A stretch of DNA of 64,000 nt from Littorina saxatilis (lineage: Eukaryota > Mollusca > Gastropoda > Littorinimorpha > Littorinidae): positions 1,842,250 through 1,906,249 of the forward strand of contig NC_090261.1 in NCBI RefSeq assembly GCF_037325665.1. The letters run 5' to 3'. Below, piece after piece: positions 38,000 through 50,600 of the stretch. Numbering within the stretch: the first letter of the stretch is position 1; the number at the start of each line of letters is the position of its first letter. The notes beneath the pieces are model-generated. The model was not told the DNA's origin, made no database searches, and worked only from the letters and a program-made list of their open reading frames with translations. Position numbers and translations under genes: made by a program.

Positions 38000-40900
38000 T
38001 AGAAAGCACCGTCACCTCAGGCTCAGTAGATCTTTGGTTTGTGAATTTCTGAAATCAGAATGAAGAAATAATACAAATGACTGGTTTTTCTTACATTGCA
38101 TTCCCAGCAAGATAACAAAAAGTGCTGCAAAGTTAAGTTTAAAAGAATATCAAACCTGACTGGTTGGTTATTGCTTTGTACCAACCAACTAGGTATGATA
38201 AGTTTTGAGACAAACCTGAACTTTGTGGCACTGTTTGTAATAATTTTCAAGTGTTTTTTTGTATACATGTAGTGAAGTACTGGCTTGAACTTGAAGTTGC
38301 AATGCAATTTTAACGTTAAAATCGGGCCACAACTTTTACTGCAGAGCACTGCATCCACAATCAAGACATGAAACAAATTATCATCGTGTAGGATTTAACA
38401 TAAAATATGAGCAGTGACATTGACATCTTCAGGTTTTAGACGTGTTTACATGGTACCGGAGCTATATATAGCCTGATCTTGCTCTTGTTAAAAATACAGC
38501 AAAGCTAGGTTGGTACGAGATCCATCTCTACAGTGTGCAACAATGTCTGTGTGGCCCTCAACAAGTAAATGAAAAAACAAAGGCTTATCATTGACATTGC
38601 TTGTTCTAAAAGACACACGCTTTCATCTGTGAGATCAAGCAACACTCTAGATAAGCCTTCATTTCCTCAAAACTGCATTCTCTTATCTTGAGCGTGAGTG
38701 GCCTAGTCCCTATAACCTTGTGGAAGCAATGTTACATACTGAAAGAAGAGCATGTGTGTGTGTCTGTGCTCTCTCTCTCTTTCTTTCTCCCTTTTTCTTA
38801 AAGGGTAGTTGTGTGTGTGTGTGAATTATCTCTCTCTGAAGATAAAGAGGCGCACACGTGTGTAGTGAGAGAGAGAGCAAGAGAGAGAGATAGAGATTGA
38901 GAGTGTGTTTGTTTGTGTGAGCGCCAGAGATGGCCAATTACTGAATTAGTCCCTTGTGGAGGGTATGCACTATGAGGTGCCTTGGGTGGTGGACGTCAGG
39001 TTTTGCCAAATAAGTCACTGCACTTCTATCTAATTATCTTATCTTGAGTGTGACTTTTTATCTTTGTGCACAAACAACGCTCTAGATAACTGATAAGGCT
39101 TCATTGTTTGATGATAAAAAAATGTTCCGTCCGCTTTCAACGCTTTAAAGACCAATCTGTCACTTGTAGCATTGTGGAACTGAAATGATCTCAGATTCTG
39201 TATAAAAACAATTAACCTGACACGAAGCTAGATATCTATATATATATATTATATATATATAAAACATCAGAAATTGTGAAAGAAACAATTGAAAGTCAGC
39301 AGAGACTTTCTTCCGAGATTTGTTAAAATCTCTTAGCAAAGATAGAGAGAGAAATAAGTATCCCTTCACAGACAGCCTATTGGGAGCATCAGACCCTCCT
39401 CAAGGGGGACCGAGATTTACAGAGCAAAGTCCCTTTGTGGGGGACGTATCGCAAGGTAATCTAGTCCTGAGGATTATTATATATATATATATATATATAT
39501 GGAGATGTATCCACACCACTACTACCATTTAAACAAATGTGTTAACCTCTATCTCGATCTCCAGCTAACTAAAGGAGCGGTCACACTGAACAATTTTCCC
39601 CGTAACACGGAACGATTTTCGAACATAATCAAGCCACTCGCAAGTGATTCTCTTGTTGCTTCAGACAATAGAACTGGCTCTATTCTCAGGGAGTCAATCA
39701 AAGGTCGGAACCAATCAGAACACTCCGTTGTGGCCTTCACGTCTTAACTTAATAAATGCATGGCACTGGCTGACAGCAGCAAACAGCGTCTCTTGATTTA
39801 AAACTTTTCGGAAGAAGTTCTTTACTCAGATACAAAGGAGACATTTAACTTTTAGGGTGTGTTCGACCTTAGGGAACCATCAGATGCAACTGCCTGCTTA
39901 ACATCTTTCTCCTGAAGGCCTTATGCTTAGTTATAGGTATTTCAAAAAAAGGTGAGAGCTAAACCTGCTTGCCCAAAATGCACCTGCTCGATCGCGCTCT
40001 ATGAATATAGAGAATACATAGCCGTGTGACGACATGCGAGTCAATGGGCGATCATCTGATATGGAACGAATCCCAGGGTTGAAATATATCGCTGCAGTGT
40101 GTTCCTGCCTTAAGACTTCCAGATCCACACCAGGAAACTAAATATTATTGTAAATCGTATAACTGTAGACCTGCCCAAGCACATACTTACAGTAACTGTC
40201 TACGCGGTTAATCCTAAAAACTAGGCAACAATATGCTTTTATCAGAAACACCACTGGAAGGCCAAATCTTCCTTCCAACTGATGGAAAACAAAGGAAACG
40301 GGTGAAAAGTGAGATGTATGTATTTGTTGCAATGAACTGGGGGACATACAAGGACTGCATGAGCCACCCCCGCTGATAACTTGTCTCTTGCTTCATAGTT
40401 TTTTCACATTAGCGGATGTCATTTGTCATTTGTCCACACAGAGGGGATGGGAAACAGCTGCAAAAAGCCAAGGAAACTCAAACGTATTGAGAAGCAAAAC
40501 GTTTGTCCACCCGCCTTGCTAACTTGCTTTGTTTGTGTTGTCAAATGGATACCACTACCAGCACCATGACAGTTGTACTTAATTATTCATACTGAGAAAA
40601 AAAGGTAAGAGTTAAAAACTGTCTGAGTTTACCTTGAAAAAAGACTGTTTGGCACAATGCGATCACTATCTCCTCGGAACAAACCCACAATAACGATAGC
40701 CATCGACTTACCAGAGACCAAAACAAAGCTGACTGAATCATGTGAGGTCTAAAAGCGTTTGCTAAATGCACGGCCTCATGCGCAATTTGTTCAGAGGAGC
40801 AAGTTGGCTGGAAATAGTACAGAACTGCTCAATGTTGGGTAGCGAGAGTTACCTTTCTTATTCTTAATTAGGCGCATTTCTAAACGGAAGTATTTCCAGA

Positions 40901-41146
40901 CAGTACAAACTGGAACTTGTTTGGAAGGAAACTATGCAGGAACCAGAGATACTTACAGATCTGTGGCAGGAACTGAGGAATGAAGCATTGTTTCTTGTGA
41001 TGTTTACGTCTAGTTTCCATGTTTTCTAGGATGCAATTGAAACGAAAATCAGTATACGTTTTGTGAAAAAGGTAATAGAAGACTCTGCGCATTGTTTTGA
41101 GAGGGACAGCATTGTCTCAGAGCGAGGTTTGTACAGATAATGGACA
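38000..41146. other. Upstream flank of the PLD3-like gene, no coding exon recognised
   Basis: Contains (TA)n runs near 39230-39265 and 39478-39500 and a purine-rich tract near 38870-38905. A first non-coding exon and promoter of the PLD3-like gene may lie here but could not be placed. Confidence 0.4.
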
Positions 41147-42350
41147 CTTGTCTTGTCTTGTCTTTCCGTTATTGCCCACAATCAGCAGTAGTGATTACTT
41201 CGGCACTTGATGGGATGTTGCGCAAGTCCAAGAAAGCAGCGTCTCCAGCATCCAAAAGTCCATTAAAATTTACAGGTTGGGGGAGTATGGGGGGGAGGGG
41301 ATGAGTCACAGTGGCTACTGGTTTAGTGCGAGGCGCGCGACACAAAGGTGTCGACAGTGCGGGCCTCGACGACAGCTGCTGGTAGAGAGTTCCAGTCCTT
41401 CACTGTGCTAGGTAGAAAAGCGGCACTCCGATACTGAGTGCGGCAGGTGATGAGGCCGAACTGCTGGCAGTGGCCTCTTCGCTGGCGTGGTGGTAGGGGG
41501 GGCCAGCTTCGACTTGATGCCCGGACAGTGTACGATGCTGTTCGTGATCTTGTAGAGCATCGATAGGCGGGCAAGCTTCCTGCGCTCCTCCAGAGACTGC
41601 CACTCAAGGTAGTCCAGCATCCGGCTGACACTTGACGTGTTGTGATAGCGGTTGCAGACGAATCGGGCAGCTCGTCTCTGGACGGCCTCAAGCTTGTCGA
41701 TGTTCTTTTGGGTGTGCGGGTCCCATACCGACGAGGCGTACTCCAGGATAGGCCTGACAAAGGCCTTGTACGCCTGTTCTTTCACGGATCTTGATGAGAT
41801 CTTCAGATTGCGCCGCAGGAACCCCAGGGTCTTGTTTGCCTTGCTGACGATGTTGTTGATATGGTCGTCCCAGCACAGGTCACCCTGAATGGTCACACCC
41901 AGGTACTTGACCGCCTTCACTGTCTCCGGCGTATGCCCATGGAGCTGGTAAGAGGGCTGTAGTGGGCGTCTGCTCCTCGTAACAAGCAGGGTGTTGCACT
42001 TTGCAGGGTGGAACTGCATGTCCCAGCTCTTTTCCCACTCGGCTAGGCGATGGAGGTCTTGTTGTTGCTGGGCCTGGTCATTTACACTAGTCACCACCCT
42101 GTATACTGCAGTGTCGTCCGCAAACAGGCGCGCTAGTGCCGTCAGTCTCTCCGGGAGGTCGTTAATGTACGCTAAGAATAGCGTCGGCCCCAGCACCGAG
42201 CCCTGCGGCACCCCTGAGCGGACGCTGCCAAACGAGGAGCGGCTGCCATTCACCACCACGGCTTGACGTCTTTGATGGAGAAAGTTCTTGATCCAAGCAA
42301 GTGCAGCTCCCCGGACACCGAAGTTTCGGAGTTTGTGGGTAAGCAGACAC
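41147..42350 (-). mobile_element. 5'-truncated LINE: reverse transcriptase C-terminal part
   Basis: The frame at 41408-42364 encodes the RT core and thumb: SGVPQGSVLGPTLFLAYIND, the catalytic FADD in LARLFADDTAVY, and later YASSVWDPHTQKNIDKLEAV. This is the pattern of jockey/CR1/L2-type LINEs. The final block (LPSTVKDWNSLPAAVV) continues in another frame ending at 41323, so one frameshift lies near 41450-41480. A (CAAGA)n-like tail is present at 41147-41166. The copy starts within the RT domain, directly at the edge of the satellite array. Confidence 0.9.
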
Positions 42351-43190
42351 GCACTGCACCTCACCTGTAGAGCCAGTAAAGATCATGGCTCAAGACTGGA
42401 CAGATCACACACTACACCTCACCTGTAGAGCCAGTAAAGATCATGGCTCAAGACTGGACAGATCACACGCTGCACCTCACCTGCAGAGCCAGTAAAGATC
42501 ATGGCTCAAGACTGGACAGATCACACGCTGCACCTCACCTGCAGAGCCAGTAAAGATCATGGCTCAAGACTGGACAGATCACACGCTGCACCTCACCTGC
42601 AGAGCCAGTAAAGATCATGGCTCAAGACTGGACAGATCACACACTGCACCTCACCTGTAGAGCCAGTAAAGACCATGGCTCAAGACTGGACAGATCACAC
42701 TGCACCTCACCTGTAGAGCCAGTAAAGACCATGGCTCAAGACTGGACAGATCACACACTGCACCTGTAGAGCCAGTAAAGACCATGGCTCAAGACTGGAC
42801 AGATCACACACTGCACCTGTAGAGCCAGTAAAGACCATGGCTCAAGACTGGACAGATCACACTGCACCTCACCTGTAGAGCCAGTAAAGACCATGGCTCA
42901 AGACTGGACAGATCACACACTGCACCTGTAGAGCCAGTAAAGACCATGGCTCAAGACTGGACAGATCACACACTGCACCTGTAGAGCCAGTAAAGACCAT
43001 GGCTCAAGACTGGACAGATCACACTGCACCTCACCTGTAGAGCCAGTAAAGACCATGGCTCAAGACTGGACAGATCACACTGCACCTCACCTGTAGAGCC
43101 AGTAAAGACCATGGCTCAAGACTGGACAGATCACACACTGCACCTGTAGAGCCAGTAAAGACCATGGCTCAAGACTGGACAGATCACACG
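42345..43190. repeat. 58-bp satellite array with 49- to 60-bp variants, about 15 copies
   Basis: Units contain CCTGTAGAGCCAGTAAAGAC and CATGGCTCAAGACTGGACAG, then ATCACAC. Shorter units lack CTCACCT-like bases. The array separates two LINE fragments of different families. Confidence 0.93.
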
Positions 43191-43204
43191 AAGACTTGAA
43201 GTAG

Positions 43205-43765
43205 AGATGATTGGCACTTTGATTTACATGTTTACTGCTCTTGATCTTGATCTTGATAAATAACGCCAACAGGTCCCAAACTTGGGAATGTTCGTTGGCG
43301 GAAAAATTGGGGAGAGCACTTGGTGTTTTAATCAGCGGTTGGCAGTTTTCCTCTGAATTCGTTGACCGTTGACGACTGGATCGTGTTGTCATCAAGGTTG
43401 TTCCCGTCAATAACTGTTCTTGTGAAAAAAGAGTATCTGTACACTGGTGTTTTAGTACACTCCACAGTAAAGCACTGGTTGTTATTTCTTGTAATGTTTG
43501 TGACTGTGGCTGATGATGTAAAGTCTTTGTTCACTCGTTGTTTCTTGTGATATTTGTGACTGTGGCTGATGATGTAAAGTCTTTGTTCACTCGTTGTTTC
43601 ACTTGTCTTTTTGATTTTTGTTGCTGGGTGAATTTCTCAGGGGGTACTGCGGGGACCAGCCCTCTGACCACTTTGAAAAGAAATGTGAGTCTCTGTTGTT
43701 TCCGGCGTTCCTGGAGTGGGGGAAGCTGTAGTCTGCTGAGCATCTCTGAGACACTGCTGACTTTA
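43205..43765 (-). mobile_element. LINE 3' fragment, second family
   Basis: Encodes LSRLQLPPLQERRKQQRLTF, LFKVVRGLVPAVPPE and later SFFTRTVIDGNNLDD, the usual C-terminal end of jockey/CR1-type ORF2. The frame changes near 43531, where a 58-bp block lies in tandem (about 43488-43603), which explains the break. It ends in a (GATCAA)n-like tail near 43240-43260. Confidence 0.8.
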
Positions 43766-44017
43766 CTAATGATCTAGACAATGGGTGCATAAATACCAAG
43801 CTGTGAAGTCCAAAGTGAAAAACTGAAATAGTGCGTTTATTTTCAAATTTAACACATTGGTAAAAAACGTGTCAGTAACATTAACATCATACAATTTCGG
43901 GCAACCGAATTCATTTTCACAATCTCTCAGAGTGCTGAAGTCAAGCTTGTATGATCATACCTAAACAAATACTGGAAGAGTGACCAATACACACACACAA
44001 AGTGATATATCATAATA
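43766..44017. other. Spacer, nothing recognised
   Basis: Short stretch between a LINE fragment and a Helitron with no features seen. Confidence 0.4.
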
Positions 44018-44408
44018 CTAGAATGAATACCCGCTTCGCCGGGTAGCCGGCTTCGCCGGGAAGAAGTACTTAAAGCCGTACGCCGGCTTTGCCGGGTCCG
44101 AACAATGGACCCGCCAAGCTTAGGTCCCTCCCAGATTCGTGGAATGGGAACAGCACGAAAATGATTCAGTGGCCATAATGCCATTCCTGACCATATCGAG
44201 TCCCATCCTTGTCGACGAATGTAACCGTGTTAATCACCTTTGGAGGCGAACTCCACTCAAACAGGACTGAGCAAGTTAGAGCTTATCTCTAAGCCCTTTT
44301 GAACTGTTATGGCTTCTCAAAGGAAGGCCAGTACATAAAATTACACAAAAGCCGCCAGACCACATCACAAACAGAACTGAACAATGCACAGGTGTAGCTC
44401 ACATAGAG

Positions 44409-44439
<31 letters not shown>

Positions 44440-45100
44440 GAGAAGCCGTATCTATAGAGAGATAGATGACAGTGTATTTTTCGCGTGGCTCTAAATTGAT
44501 TCGACCTTTGCACTTTTACAGTGAGGATAATTTACGGGTCCAATTTACGTTCTGGACACTGCGGTGACCTTCTAAAAATAGTAACAGAACGCCGGGAATA
44601 TCCGAAGATGCCCCCTGCACCATACGAAGGAAGGGAGGTAAACGCTGAAAACATGGAGAAGATGAGAAGATAAGGAAGAGTTACTTATAATGGTGAAATG
44701 AACACAAAAACCAAATTCGGTTCAGCGCTGCGCGCTGAGAGCACGTGTTGAAATATCTCATCGATGATATTGTGTCCGGGGTGTAGCTGAATACGGTGTC
44801 CAAATTTGAAAAAGATCCACCGAGAACTTTGGCTTTGGTGTGTCGGTATGGGGGCCCGGGTAGCTGAGGTGGAACCAAAATAGCTGAGGTGGAACCAAAA
44901 TCGGTTCAGCGCTGCGCGCTGAGAGCACGTGTTGAAATATCGACCAGGTTGTGCCCTGTACCGGGTCTACCTGAATATGCCCACCAAATTTGAAGCAGAT
45001 CCATCGAGAACTTTGGCCGTGCATCGCGAACTCACACACAGACACACAGACACACACACAGACACACAGACACACAGACACAAGTCGTATATATATATAT
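44018..45100 (-). mobile_element. Non-autonomous Helitron, second copy
   Basis: On the minus strand it ends with a GC-rich hairpin (CCCGGCGAAGCGGG), seven bases and CTAG next to a host T. The 5' side has the TATATATATATACGACTTGT start shared with 26292, although the first TC is not evident. GCGCTGCGCGCTGAGAGCAC occurs twice inside (about 44733 and 44909), so the element carries an internal duplication. Confidence 0.75.
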
Positions 45101-46254
45101 CCCATGACCTCCCTTCTTTGTCTCTGTTACTTCAGTATGGGTATATATGTTGTATTTTTATAGCTCAATAAATACATCATGGACTCAAAAAAATATATGA
45201 TAGTGCAGATTCCGATTTGGGCGAAGAACTACTTTGCTCCCGACCTTTGACCTCGCGCCGAACAATGTGACACATTTGTATGAAGTTCCAAAATCGTATT
45301 GCACGGCTCAGAAAACCATATCAGTTGCACGCAAAAATGAATCTCAGAACTGATCTGATGTATGAGATGCAATAAGCAAACGTTTCTTTCATTATGAAAG
45401 CAATGCAGGTGGGAAAAAACGAACATTCAACTTACAAGATAACCAGATGCTAGCGAACCAAAACAAAAACACGAGTACCCTCCCCTTGCTTCGTTAGCAG
45501 ACGACTTTTGAGAATCTGTCAGACCGTCCTTACCTGGCACGGTTGGGCTTCGCTATCATCAGCTGTTTCACGTGTTTTGCGAGCAAGTCTACTCTTTTGC
45601 CTGGCTCTGCAGTAAGTCCACATTGGCGATGAAGGTATCTAAGAACTTAACATGTGTGTATTTTTCCGTAATCCAGTCATATTCTTTCAAAATGCAATCA
45701 AGCGGCGGTGACAGACTTGGGTCCTGTTTTCATCGCATCAATACCAGTTTAGGTTCATGCAAACACACTCGCAAAACAGTTTATCATGTAGATACATTTC
45801 AAATAGGGAGCAAATGGTTAAATCTACATATGTGTTCCCTAAAATTTGCTTCTCTGTCAATAAGACTAATTGTATAATAATGCGTTCGAAAAAAACAACG
45901 TGGAATCGATTCTGAATCGAGTCGAGTAAGCCAAATGGGGGCCAAACCGGTTTCCCCGTTCCGCCGACCTGAAACGCAAAAGAATTGTGCGCTTCAACTA
46001 AATGGATTTCTATACGACTTCATTACTTTCTTGCAACTTATGAACCTTTACTTAACGCTTTTAAACGGTCTGAAAGTAGTGTTACCGCGTACTTATAGAT
46101 GCACTCATTCGTTTTATTTTTTCAGCGACGGTCACTTAGTTTAAGGTTGCAAAAAGGCCATGTCTCGCTGAAAACACTGTTTCACACTCCACAGATCGCA
46201 AAAGTGCCGCTAGTAGTCTACACTTTGTGTTTGATGGTAGAATGGGATATACAG
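45101..46254. other. Intergenic stretch, nothing recognised
   Basis: No gene or repeat structure was recognised. Confidence 0.4.
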
Positions 46255-46415
46255 ATTACAACACTCGTGGTTTTTTATATGGCTTGTATTTCAGTCAAGA
46301 CCCAGCGGGAATATCAATCGAGAGCCACTCGCCAAAGGCTCGTGTCTCCCGATGATATTCATCCGCTGGGTCTTGACTGAAATACAAGCCATATAAAAAA
46401 CCACTCATGTTGTAA
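46255..46415. mobile_element. Near-perfect 160-bp palindrome (foldback element)
   Basis: Two arms of about 75 bases are reverse complements with few mismatches. They include GGTTTTTTATATGGCTTGTA and TTTCAGTCAAGACCCAGCGG and are separated by about 7 bases (CCAAAGG). It could be a foldback MITE; transcription would give a long hairpin RNA. Confidence 0.88.
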
Positions 46416-46574
46416 CCTATACATATAGATATGTAGACACAGGTTTGCATGATGAGGTATAACTTGTGTCACTGTTAGGGGTGCTGGGCTTTTAGTTACT
46501 CAGGTTCTTCATTGTAAGGGTCTGTGTTCATTAACTCCTAACTGATAGATTTTATGAATAGTTGAGCAAAATGG

Positions 46575-46970
46575 CAAAAATGCTATCTTCTTCTGTCTTC
46601 TTCTGCGTTCGTGGGCTGAAACTCCCTCGTACACTCGTGTTTTTTGCACAAGTGGAATTTTACGTGTATGACCGTTTTTTACCCCGCCATTTAGGCAGCC
46701 ATACGCCGTTTTCGGAGGAAGCATGCTGGGTATTTTCTTGTTTCTATTTAAACCCACCGAACTCTGACATGGATTACAGGATCTTTTTCGTGCGCACTTA
46801 GTCTTGTGCTTGCGTGTACACACGGGGGTGTTCGGACACCGAGGAGAGTCTGCACACAAAGTTGACTCTGAGAAATAAATCTCTCGCCGAACGTGGGGAC
46901 GAACTCACGCTGACAGCGGCCAACTGGATACAAATCCAGCGCGCTACCGACTGAGCTACATCCCCGCCCC
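46575..46970 (-). mobile_element. tRNA-derived SINE (family C)
   Basis: In reverse it begins GGGCGGGGATGTAGCTCAGT with an A-box (TAGCTCAGTCGG) and a weak B-box (GAGTTCGTCCC). A body of about 300 bases follows, ending in GCAGAAGAAGACAGAAGAAG. The tRNA-like head is too altered and too long-bodied to be a working tRNA gene. Confidence 0.88.
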
Positions 46971-47381
46971 GCAAAAATGCTATGATAATTTTTTCATTCA
47001 TGATTATGAATTATTATTGTACATGTATACTACCGTACACATCCGGTGGGTTTTTATTGTGATAGTTCATCCTCTCTGCATCACCAGAAAAGTACAAACA
47101 TGGATACATTTATGTAAGCTAACCTTGAATAACTATTCATCTAAATTAGGAGTGAAGAAGAAGACGAGTGAAGAAGAAGAGGAGTGAAATATTTGAGCTG
47201 CTTCATGATTTGTTTCTGTCAGTAAAAATAACAGGATCTATTCTGTTTCAGATGATTCCAGGAAAATAGCTTGACAACTTCTTTATCAGCCAGAGATTCA
47301 ATTTGAAAGTTGATGGAAATCAACCCTTGGTTACCTGATCTGGTAGTGTGAAGAAAGCAGGAGAGAACAAGATCAGTAAGC
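46971..47381. other. Upstream flank of the consortin-like gene
   Basis: Probable 5' UTR and promoter side. An acceptor-like TTCTGTTTCAG ends at about 47251, so the first coding exon may be the second exon of the transcript. A GAAGAA-rich run lies near 47157-47185. Confidence 0.4.
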
Positions 47382-47697
47382 ATGGAGATGGCAGGTGAGC
47401 CGCCAAACAGTCCAGACAGAAATGTGAAAGTGAACGTCAGTGACTCAGGGGAAGAAACTCTCAGTCGCCATGTTGAAGGTGGAGGAGACAGTGAGGAAGA
47501 GAGAGTGGTAGATGGTGGGGGTGACAGGGTGCTGGATGGTGGTGATGCTGGGGGTGAAGACGATGATGCAGTGGAAGAGGATCGTGTTGGTGACAGCGGT
47601 GACAGTGACCGGCACGATGCGGTGGAGGCCGACTACACACCTGTTGGTTCTGCTGACCCCATGGTGGAGTCAGGCATCGAGATGGATCCCTCTGATG
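47382..47697 (+). CDS. CNST-like exon 1 (coding), acidic N-terminus
   Basis: Starts MEMAGEPPNSPDR; rich in Asp, Glu and Gly and likely disordered. Ends before GTCAGA; the join to 48296 is phase 1 and gives PSDEEDIGDTTG. Confidence 0.8.
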
Positions 47698-50600
47698 GTC
47701 AGACTTGAGTCTTGTCTTTTTTATCATGCACTTTAACTTGAAGACATCTTGTTGTTTTCAACAAACCTAATCCAATGCGGTAGTCTGATAAAACAAAGCA
47801 AATTTTGTAGAATGAAAAGCCCTTATTATTTGCAATTGTGATGCAGTTGTTTATTGTTTTTTCTAATTTTGGGGCTAGATCTGCATTTGAGTGTGCTTTC
47901 ACATTTCTTACAGTTACAACTCGCAATCTTATACTCATTCTGTGCAATTGATCAGTTTTGAAGAACTGACTATAAAAACATTCAAACCTGGGTAATCCAC
48001 ACATGTCAATCAAAGATGTGGAACTGGTAGAAGTCAAATGCATGACACACACTAATTGCTGTGTAAGTTTAATGCAGGACACACACTAATTCTCTAGTAA
48101 TTGCTGTGTAAGTTTAATGCAGGACACACATTATTCGCTGTGTAAGTTTAATGCAGGACACACACTAATCGCTGTGTAAGTTTAATGCAGGACACACACT
48201 AATCGCTGTGTAAGTTTAATGCAGGACACACACTAATCGCTGTGTAAGTTTAATGCAGGACACACACTAATCGCTGTGTAATTTTGATTTTTCAGAAGAG
48301 GACATTGGCGACACGACAGGCCTGAGTGGAGATCAGAGGAACGAGCTGTTTGCGCGAGGACTGTCGCACGAGAAGGAAGGCAAGATTGACGTGGCCTTGA
48401 GGTGTTACCTAGGCTGTCTGGCAGGCCTGACACAACACACACGCTTTGTACTCCTCCCTCAGTGTCTGAGAAATGTGAGTTGACATGGGGGTTTTCATGG
48501 TGACAACATTTGACGGATAAAGTTTAACATAATTATGTTTTTCAACGCTGAGTTAATGATCTGTGTTTGTGTGTGTCAGTGTGAGTGTGTGGTATGTGAT
48601 GGAAAATGTAGTCAACTGTATGAAATGTTTATTATTACCTTTTGTTCATGTGCGTGGTGTGTGTTTATGTGCTTTGGTACAATATTTATTATCAAATGAG
48701 GACTTTAAGGACCTGTATGAAATGTTGATCATTATTTTTTGTTACAGATTGCTGAAATCTACTACCAGAACCAGGAATGTATCTTTTAGTTTTGCAAGGC
48801 AGGCTTCACCGTTTTTCTGCATATTTAGGGTGGAACAGTCTCAACTCCTCACCTGCAGTTTTACAACCTTTTCATTTGAAAGTTTGACAATCCAAACATG
48901 TTCACCGTTGTCAAAATTAGAAACCATGTGGTCATTTTCATACAGATGTCTGTGATCAAATAGATCAGCAGTGACACAGTCACTGAAATTGACTTTGTCA
49001 ACTTCAGCAATAGAATGGCTGCAAATGTAAAATTGCATCTTTATCAAAAAGCATTGCTTTAAAAAATGCAATACAGTAAAATCATACGTATGGGTAATGA
49101 GGCTTCTACTGGTGTTTTTATTTTCTTTAACCAAAATCCAGACGACAAAGCCATTCACTTCATCCAGGCAGAGAAGTTGTACTATGAGAACGCTCTGATC
49201 AGCACTGAGGAAATTCAAAAGAAACTGGGTAAGTATGTTGTGACCCACTTTTTTGTTGTTGGTGCAAAGCTTGTTTTGGGGTACAAGACCATTGCTCAAC
49301 ATGTGAGAACTTTGCCACATGTTCAGGTACCAACAAGACAGCACATGTTAACAGCAGTCCCTTTAGAACTGCAGCTTGTAAAACACTACTTGACATCCCC
49401 CCCCCCCCCCACCACCTGCACCTCCACTTACCTATCATTTTACAATCAACTTGTGATTTATACTGAGTTTGTTGTTTTTTGGCAAGAGAGTGGGGGTTAT
49501 GAGTGTTTTTAATTTTTAGTACTAGTACATGATCTGCAAGTGAACAAATATTTCTGTGAAGAAGCCAGAAAATGAAGACAAAACCAATTATGTTCCAACA
49601 AATTAAAAAATAAAACAAGAAATGGGATTCAGTGAATGAAGAAGCATTTCTATGTGCAAATGTGTGTGTAGTGAATGAAGTTTGACCTCTTGTCTTGGGT
49701 CCCAACATGTAGAGTGCAGGCACAACATTGGCTAGCAAAAACTAGCATAAGCAGACCGGTGGCTCTCTTGTGCTATAGGCTACCATCATCTGATACTACC
49801 TGTAATGTAAGCGCACTAGCAGAGATTAATGCGACATACATGCATAATATCACAGTAATGGCTTTGTTTAGTTCTTGTCTATTTAGAAGACAAAAAGTTG
49901 GTGAAGTTTTGAATGTGGCATTTGGAATACAGTGGTACCTGGAATGTAAAGGCCCTTGAAGGAGAGGACACCTCCCTTTGAAAGGACACCTCTTGTCCCT
50001 TTGCCTTTTATTTCTAGTAAAATAAGACTGTCATGACAGGCCACCTGCAATGTAGGGCCACTTATGGCTGGTCCCAAGGCTGTCCCTACATCACAGGTAC
50101 CACTCTACTGTTTGGCCTCTTTTTAGTCTTAGTCAAGTTTACACTCTAAACTTGTAGCACATATTTTGACACAGAACATGCTGATTACCTGCCCAGTTAG
50201 TTTGAAACGTAGTGTCAATTTTGGTCGTGTTGCAGAGGAGCTCAATGTGAGTCAGGCTGACCGGTCACCCACTCACAACAGCGAGTTTGAGGCTCGCACT
50301 TTGGAGACGATGCGAGCGGAAGAGTATGAACACCTGGCTAAACTGTGCATGGACAAAGACCAGTGAGTTTCACCTACGTCAACATTTAGCTGTTGTAACT
50401 GCATGCATGACACTGTTCATCCAACTCAGGGTATCTGCCCTCACCCCGTCTTTTAAAAAGAAACAATAGGAATTGGTGCAAAGATTAATTTCAGCATAGG
50501 TTGGACAAGTTTGTAAGCACAGACAAGTTTTTGTGGGAGAACATTTCCTCTGTTGTTTTTAATATGATTGTAATAGTTCTAAAAATGGTGTTTGTGTGTG

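Noticed and set aside
46890-46970. A minus-strand tRNA gene
   Set aside because: Weak B-box and a SINE body with GAAGAA tail follow directly.
47461-47736. Other frames overlapping consortin-like exon 1
   Set aside because: Shadows of the real exon; only the frame from 47382 joins exon 2 in phase with conserved sequence.
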